This document shows, piece after piece, positions 36,763 to 41,415 of a stretch of DNA of 41,415 nucleotides; positions within the stretch are counted from its first letter, which is position 1, and the number at the start of each line of letters is the position of its first letter. Position numbers and translations under genes: made by a program. Under the pieces are notes generated by a model. It saw only the letters and a program-made list of their open reading frames with translations. It ran no database searches and was not told where the DNA came from. The stretch is from an uncultured Sphingorhabdus sp. (GTDB taxonomy: Bacteria > Pseudomonadota > Alphaproteobacteria > Sphingomonadales > Sphingomonadaceae), in contig CALDZL010000021.1 of the NCBI GenBank assembly GCA_937944295.1, positions 1 through 41,415 on the forward strand. Direction: 5' to 3'.

Positions 36763-37989
36763 TTAAAAAGATAGTAAACCATGCTTTTTCTTACCAGCGG
36801 AAATCTTTTGTGGAGTTGTTGATCGATGGATGATATGCTTTTCATCTTTGATAGTCTCTCCATCAATCTTAGCACCCCCAGCTTTTATAAGGCGCTTACT
36901 TTCCCCTTTTGAAGCTGTAAAACCTAATGAGATCATAGCATCGATAAGCGTTATGGAGTCATGTTCGGTAGTATATTCCGGCAAATCCGCACCGCTTTGT
37001 CCTCTAGCAAATGTATCACTTGCAGTTTTTTCAGCAGAAAGAGCAGCTTCTTTGCCGTGTGCCATTTCTGTTGTAGCATTGGCCAAAATAATTTTGGCTT
37101 GGTTAATATCAGCGCCTTCTAAGGCTTCTAGGCGCGCTATTTCATCCAAATCAATATCGGTGAATAGACGCAAGAATTTGCCCACATCTGCATCTTGTGT
37201 GTTGCGCCAAAATTGCCAATAATCATAAGATGAAAGCATATCTTCATTGAGCCAGACCGCACCTGATGCTGTTTTACCCATTTTTCCGCCATCAGCGAGC
37301 GTGATCAGCGGTGTGGTTAAACCGAATAATGGTCTGCCTTCCTTGCGGCGGCCCAATTCCATACCATTAACGATATTGCCCCATTGATCAGAACCACCCA
37401 TTTGCAATTTACAATCATAGCGGCGTGATAATTCGAGAAAATCATAGGCCTGCATAATCATATAGTTAAATTCGAGAAAGGTCATGGGTTGCTCGCGCTC
37501 AAGGCGCAGCTTAACGCTATCAAATGTAAGCATACGATTGATGGTAAAGTGCGGTCCCGCGTCTCTGAGAAAACTCAAATAATCAAGTTTGCCAAGCCAA
37601 TCATCATTATTAATCATGATTGCGTCCGTTGGACCATCACCAAATGTTAGAAATTTTTCAAAGATTTTCTTTATAGATGCGATATTCGCATCAATCTCTG
37701 CATCGCTGAGCATCTTGCGGCTCTCATCACGGCCCGTTGGATCGCCAATTTTTGTTGTGCCGCCCCCCATAATGACGATAGGCTTATGACCGCATTGCTG
37801 CAAACGCCGAAGCATCATAATTTGCACCAAGCTGCCGACATGTAGCGAAGAAGCTGTTGCATCAAAGCCTATATAGCCAGGAATAATTTCTTTTTGAGCG
37901 AGTGCATCTAGGCCTAATTCATCGGTTATTTGATGAATATAGCCGCGATCATATAGGGTGTTCAGTAGGGATGATGTATATTGTGTCAT
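36763..37989 (-). CDS. tyrS: tyrosyl-tRNA synthetase
   Basis: The 408-residue class I synthetase charges tRNA-Tyr. The HIGH-type motif is HVGS (50-53) and the KMSKS-type loop is KMGKT (236-240). Both variants are usual in Tyr[12 protein letters not shown] binds tyrosine, and the C-terminal S4-like RNA-binding domain ([19 protein letters not shown]) is complete. The frame is open to 38022, but ATG 37989 gives the standard [17 protein letters not shown] start. No Shine-Dalgarno is seen there. Instead short palindromes (37995-38005 and 38008-38022) lie just upstream. It is divergent from the DOMON-like gene. Confidence 0.96.
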   Translation of the reverse strand: MTQYTSSLLNTLYDRGYIHQITDELGLDALAQKEIIPGYIGFDATASSLHVGSLVQIMMLRRLQQCGHKPIVIMGGGTTKIGDPTGRDESRKMLSDAEIDANIASIKKIFEKFLTFGDGPTDAIMINNDDWLGKLDYLSFLRDAGPHFTINRMLTFDSVKLRLEREQPMTFLEFNYMIMQAYDFLELSRRYDCKLQMGGSDQWGNIVNGMELGRRKEGRPLFGLTTPLITLADGGKMGKTASGAVWLNEDMLSSYDYWQFWRNTQDADVGKFLRLFTDIDLDEIARLEALEGADINQAKIILANATTEMAHGKEAALSAEKTASDTFARGQSGADLPEYTTEHDSITLIDAMISLGFTASKGESKRLIKAGGAKIDGETIKDEKHIIHRSTTPQKISAGKKKHGLLSF

Positions 37990-38112
37990 AATGAACGGCC
38001 CGTTAGCATGATGTATCATCATTGGATAGTATTGTTTAATAGACTATGCTTATAATGTCCAAATTTGATAATATATATTTTAACGCACAGATAGGGACGA
38101 AGAATATTCAAT

Positions 38113-38631
38113 ATGCAATTAATTTCTCATCCGAAATATCCCGCGCACCAGCATTTATCCTTTTCGGCCAGCATCAATATCACTGACGAACAATGCCGAA
38201 TAAGCTATAAAGTGAGTGGTGATATTGAAACTATCATAATGTCAGAGGTCGGGAAACCGCAATTTCGTGATGAATTATGGAAAATGACCTGTTTTGAAAT
38301 GTTTGTAGAATATGATGATGGACCGCAATATTATGAATATAATTTTGCGCCCAATGGTGACTGGGCTGCCTATCATTTTGATGATTACCGCGCTGGAATG
38401 AAGCCGCTAAATATAGCGCAACCCCAAATTATTTTAGAACGCAGTTCGCAGATGATACAATGCAATGTGGTGTTAAACAATGAAGTGCTGCCCAAAGGTG
38501 CGCTAAATATTGGTCTGTGTGCTATGATATTCTCCGAAGATGATCGATCTTTTTGGGCGTTAGGCAATAGTGAAGACATCCCAAATTTTCACCAAAGGGA
38601 TTGCTTTTTATACCGTTGCGCCGCTAGGTGA
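38113..38631 (+). CDS. DOMON-like domain protein, function unknown
   Basis: The 172-residue protein matches, from memory, a small family annotated as DOMON-like that occurs in cyanobacteria and sphingomonads. Its conserved block is LWKMTCFEMFVEY followed by YYEYNFAPNGDWAAYHFDDYR. The beta-rich sequence resembles carbohydrate- or heme-binding jelly-roll domains. No signal peptide is visible, so a cytoplasmic location is inferred. AGGGA near 38093 is far from the ATG. The next gene starts 4 bases after its stop and takes its Shine-Dalgarno (AGGTGA, 38626-38631) from its last codons, so the two act as a unit. Confidence 0.8.
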   Translation: MQLISHPKYPAHQHLSFSASINITDEQCRISYKVSGDIETIIMSEVGKPQFRDELWKMTCFEMFVEYDDGPQYYEYNFAPNGDWAAYHFDDYRAGMKPLNIAQPQIILERSSQMIQCNVVLNNEVLPKGALNIGLCAMIFSEDDRSFWALGNSEDIPNFHQRDCFLYRCAAR

Positions 38632-38635
38632 TTTT

Positions 38636-39829
38636 ATGAAAAATGGTATTGATATTCTCATTGAGAACGCGCTGCTCAGATCACAATTAAAAGGCAGACG
38701 TGTTGCATTATTGGCGCACCCTGCATCTGTTACGCAAGATTTAATCCATAGTTTGGATGCGCTGGCGGCCTGCGATGAAATTAAGTTGAGCGCAGCTTTT
38801 GGACCGCAACATGGTCTGCGCGGTGATAAGCAAGACAATATGATGGAGTCGGATGATTATATCGACCCTGATTATGATATCCCTATTTTTAGCCTTTATG
38901 GTGAAGTGCGCAAACCCACCGATGAGATGATGGATAGTTTTGATATTGTGCTTTTCGATTTGCAAGATTTGGGCTGCCGTATTTATACCTTTATCACGAC
39001 ATTGCGTTATATTTTAGAAGCGGCTGCGCGTTTGGACAAGGAAGTCTGGGTTCTGGATCGCCCTAATCCAGCGGGGCGGCCAATTGAGGGACTGTCCTTG
39101 CGCGATGGTTGGCAGAGCTTTGTTGGCGCTGCTGAAATTCCTATGCGCCACGGTATGACGCTCGGCGAACTTGGTCATTATTTTATCGATCACTTCAACT
39201 TGAATGTGCGTTATAAAGTCGTTGCTATGCAAGGTTGGGATATATCTGATAATCATGGCTGGCCATCAGACCGTGATTGGATAAACCCTAGTCCGAACGC
39301 GCCTAATGTCTCTATGGCACGGGCTTATGCGGGAACTGTGTTACTGGAAGGCGCTACATTATCTGAGGGCAGGGGTACAACGCGCCCCTTAGAGATATTT
39401 GGAGCACCCGATATAGACGCCAAAGCGGTAATATTGGAGATGAAAAGAATAGCACCGCTGTGGCTAGAGGGGTGTATATTGCGTGAATGTTGGTTTGAAC
39501 CGACTTTTCATAAACATGTAGGACAATTATGCCACGGCGTTCAAATTCACTGCGATGGCCCCTATTATAACCATGAGAAATTCAAACCGTGGCGGGTGCA
39601 AATTGCGGCCTTTAAAGCGATACGTAATCTTTATCCTGACTATGATTTATGGCGTGACTTTGAGTATGAATATGAGTTTGGGAAGCTAGCAATTGATGTT
39701 ATTAATGGCGGGCCATTATTACGCGAATGGGTTGATAACCCTAATGCAACCGCTGGCGAGTTAGATGCCATGGCAATTACGGATGAAAAATCATGGTCAA
39801 TAGAGAGCGCAAAATATTATCTCTACTGA
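38636..39829 (+). CDS. DUF1343 / NamZ-like protein (exo-beta-N-acetylmuramidase family)
   Basis: The 397-residue protein belongs to DUF1343, whose Bacillus and Bacteroidetes members (NamZ) release MurNAc from the non-reducing end of peptidoglycan fragments. Family tracts seen are LLAHPASVTQ, FDLQDLGCRIYTFITTL, VLDRPNPAGRPIEG and TLSEGRGTTRPLEIFGAP. The usual PEHGxxG reads GPQHGLRGD (57-64) here, with Gln where Glu is typical. There is no signal peptide, unlike secreted NamZ. The frame is open from 38570 but ATG 38636 follows AGGTGA. A role supplying MurNAc to AmgK/MurU is possible but is an inference. Confidence 0.85.
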   Translation: MKNGIDILIENALLRSQLKGRRVALLAHPASVTQDLIHSLDALAACDEIKLSAAFGPQHGLRGDKQDNMMESDDYIDPDYDIPIFSLYGEVRKPTDEMMDSFDIVLFDLQDLGCRIYTFITTLRYILEAAARLDKEVWVLDRPNPAGRPIEGLSLRDGWQSFVGAAEIPMRHGMTLGELGHYFIDHFNLNVRYKVVAMQGWDISDNHGWPSDRDWINPSPNAPNVSMARAYAGTVLLEGATLSEGRGTTRPLEIFGAPDIDAKAVILEMKRIAPLWLEGCILRECWFEPTFHKHVGQLCHGVQIHCDGPYYNHEKFKPWRVQIAAFKAIRNLYPDYDLWRDFEYEYEFGKLAIDVINGGPLLREWVDNPNATAGELDAMAITDEKSWSIESAKYYLY

Positions 39830-39839
39830 TTGGTAACAA

Positions 39840-41018
39840 CTAATTTTTCCGAGACAGCTCGCGCATTGCATCATCGAGACCATCTAATGTCAGGGGGTAC
39901 ATACGTTCGTTCATAATTTCGCGCATGACCTTTGTGGATTGCGAATAGCCCCACTGTTTTTGCGGAACAGGGTTAAGCCACACACAAGATGTATAAGTGT
40001 TCACAAATCTCTGCATCCAAACATGGCCTGATTCTTCATTAAAATGCTCAACGCTGCCGCCAGGGTGCGTTATTTCATAAGGACTCATAGCCGCATCGCC
40101 AACAAAGACAATTTTATAATCATGCGGATATTTATGCAAAATATCCCATGTTGGCGTGCGCTCAGCAAAGCGGCGTTTATTGTCTTTCCACAGACCCTCA
40201 TAAGGACAATTGTGGAAATAGAAAAACTCCATATTTTTAAACTCGCTTGTGGCTGCGCTAAACAATTCTTCGCATAATTTAATGAAAGGATCCATTGAAC
40301 CGCCAACGTCGAGTAATAATAATAATTTGATCGTATTACGCCGCTCAGGGCGCATTTGTATATCAAGCCAACCTTGTTTTGCCGTACCTTCAATGGTTCC
40401 ATTAATGTCAAGTTCTTCGGCGCTCCCTTCACGGGCGAAACGGCGAAGGCGGCGCATTGCAATTTTGATATTCCTTGTGCCTATTTCGCGATCATTGTCC
40501 AGATTTTCAAATTCGCGCTTTTCCCAGACTTTAACGGCCTTGCCATGTTTGCTCTTACCGCCGATGCGCACGCCCTCGGGGTTGTAACCATCATTACCAT
40601 ATGGAGATGTGCCGCCAGTACCAATCCATTTATTGCCGCCTTGATGACGTTTTTCTTGTTCTTCTAGGCGTTTTTTGAGCGTATCCATCAGCTCATCCCA
40701 ATCGCCGATAGCTTTTATTTTTTCCATTTCCTCTTCAGACAAATATTTTTCGGCAACAGATTTGAGCCAATCTGAAGGAATTTCAACATTTTCTTCTGCA
40801 TAATTGCTGAAAATCCCTTTGAATATTTTGTTAAAGACTTGATCAAATCGATCAAGCTTGGCTTCATCTTTTACCAATGTAGCGCGTGCTAAAAAATAAA
40901 ATTCTTCAGGGCTTTGTTCAATCACGTCGGCATCAAGAGCATCGAGCAGCATGAGATGTTCTTTTAAAGAAACTTTTAGGCCAGCATTTCTTAACTCGTC
41001 CATAAAATTAAAGAACAT
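39840..41018 (-). CDS. CoxE-like VWA domain protein paired with a MoxR ATPase
   Basis: The 392-residue cytoplasmic protein has an acidic helical N-terminal half, a Gly-rich middle (about 127-156) and a C-terminal von Willebrand A domain. The metal-site motif is DVGGS (237-241), a DxGxS form where DxSxS is classical and which I recall as usual for this family. The frame opens at 41132, but ATG 41018 gives the family start MFFNFMDELRNAGLKVS and has GGAAAT upstream. A MoxR-type AAA ATPase gene lies just ahead on the same strand. Such pairs act as chaperone-like complexes that remodel or insert metal into client enzymes. The client is unknown. Confidence 0.88.
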   Translation of the reverse strand: MFFNFMDELRNAGLKVSLKEHLMLLDALDADVIEQSPEEFYFLARATLVKDEAKLDRFDQVFNKIFKGIFSNYAEENVEIPSDWLKSVAEKYLSEEEMEKIKAIGDWDELMDTLKKRLEEQEKRHQGGNKWIGTGGTSPYGNDGYNPEGVRIGGKSKHGKAVKVWEKREFENLDNDREIGTRNIKIAMRRLRRFAREGSAEELDINGTIEGTAKQGWLDIQMRPERRNTIKLLLLLDVGGSMDPFIKLCEELFSAATSEFKNMEFFYFHNCPYEGLWKDNKRRFAERTPTWDILHKYPHDYKIVFVGDAAMSPYEITHPGGSVEHFNEESGHVWMQRFVNTYTSCVWLNPVPQKQWGYSQSTKVMREIMNERMYPLTLDGLDDAMRELSRKN

Positions 41019-41073
41019 AATGATATTTCCATGTTGGTTTTGAATTAGGACATGAACTTTATGCTTATAATAT

Positions 41074-41415
41074 TTAACTATTGCGCTTTGCCATGAATGC
41101 AAGACGTTCAAATAGCATAATATCTTGCTCATTCTTTAACAGCGCACCATGCAGCGGCGGAATAGCTTTTGTTGAGTCCGCATTTTGCAGCACTTCAAGC
41201 GGCATATCTTCATAAAGCAATAATTTGAGCCAATCAAGCAATTCGCTGGTACTCGGTTTCTTTTTCAAACCAGGAACGTCGCGGATATTATAAAATATAT
41301 CCATAGCACGGCTTACTAATATTTTTTGAATGTCTGGGAAATGCACATTGATAATATCTTGCATCGTTTCACGGTCTGGAAATTTGATATAATGGAAAAA
41401 ACAGCGCCGCAAAAA
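41074..41415 (-). CDS. MoxR-type AAA+ ATPase, C-terminal part (5' end outside window)
   Basis: The last 113 codons are present and the frame runs off the window edge. It opens with FLRRCFFHYIKFPD, the arginine-containing sensor tract typical of MoxR-family ATPases (FLRRC), then the helical lid domain (DVPGLKKKPSTSELLDWLKLLL), where the sensor-2 region is expected. The Walker motifs lie outside. It is 55 bases upstream of the VWA gene on the same strand, the usual MoxR-VWA arrangement. Confidence 0.88.
   Translation of the reverse strand, partial: FLRRCFFHYIKFPDRETMQDIINVHFPDIQKILVSRAMDIFYNIRDVPGLKKKPSTSELLDWLKLLLYEDMPLEVLQNADSTKAIPPLHGALLKNEQDIMLFERLAFMAKRNS

Noticed and set aside
1-41415. 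CRISPR arrays, insertion sequences, prophage or attachment sites
   Set aside because: No regularly spaced repeats, transposase, integrase or phage genes were seen. Genes are housekeeping and tightly packed.

Overview
The window is a gene-dense stretch of a bacterial chromosome with no phage, IS element, CRISPR array or rRNA. Gene content and order point to an alphaproteobacterium, most likely Sphingomonadales with an AT-leaning genome. Evidence for this is the run ahcY-divL-tsaE-amgK-murU-addB-addA-trxA, the divergent argJ/secA pair, sdhE-mfd facing recG, and a DivL-type kinase that has tyrosine instead of histidine at the phosphoacceptor position. The order assignment rests on remembered synteny and was not searched.

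Layout: 1-776 holds the end of trmD and rplS, closed by a hairpin terminator. asd follows (855-1880). Next is a gene for a secreted PEP-CTERM-type protein (2135-2752) with a near-perfect sigma-54 (-24/-12) promoter in front of it. An operon-like trio (isomerase-like DsbA-fold protein, alpha/beta hydrolase, four-helix membrane protein) runs to 4772, then an M2-family (ACE-like) zinc peptidase lipoprotein. A peroxiredoxin lies on the minus strand, back to back with ahcY. The ahcY upstream region is the only gene-free stretch over 300 bases. It carries a tandem direct repeat, a hairpin and a perfect 20-bp palindrome. The long tightly overlapped operon divL-tsaE-amgK-murU-addB-addA occupies 9195-20147, followed by trxA.

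From 20574 to 30384: an inositol-monophosphatase-family gene and argJ (minus), secA and a TauE/SafE-type transporter (plus), tRNA-Asn(GTT), the moaA-nadK pair (minus), and a receiver-like/degenerate GGDEF/EAL protein (plus). From 30392 to the end: sdhE-mfd (minus), recG (plus), a PilZ protein and tyrS (minus), a DOMON-like protein plus a DUF1343/NamZ-like protein (plus), and a MoxR-VWA pair (minus) whose MoxR end is cut by the window edge.

Themes: DNA repair (addAB, mfd, recG); cell-cycle and c-di-GMP signalling (divL, EAL protein, PilZ); MurNAc recycling (amgK, murU, possibly the NamZ-like protein); and one-carbon/methyl metabolism (ahcY). The strongest less-ordinary signals are the sigma-54 promoter on the PEP-CTERM gene, the ahcY operator-like palindrome, and a DUF1343 protein that lacks a signal peptide and has Gln in the usual EHG motif.
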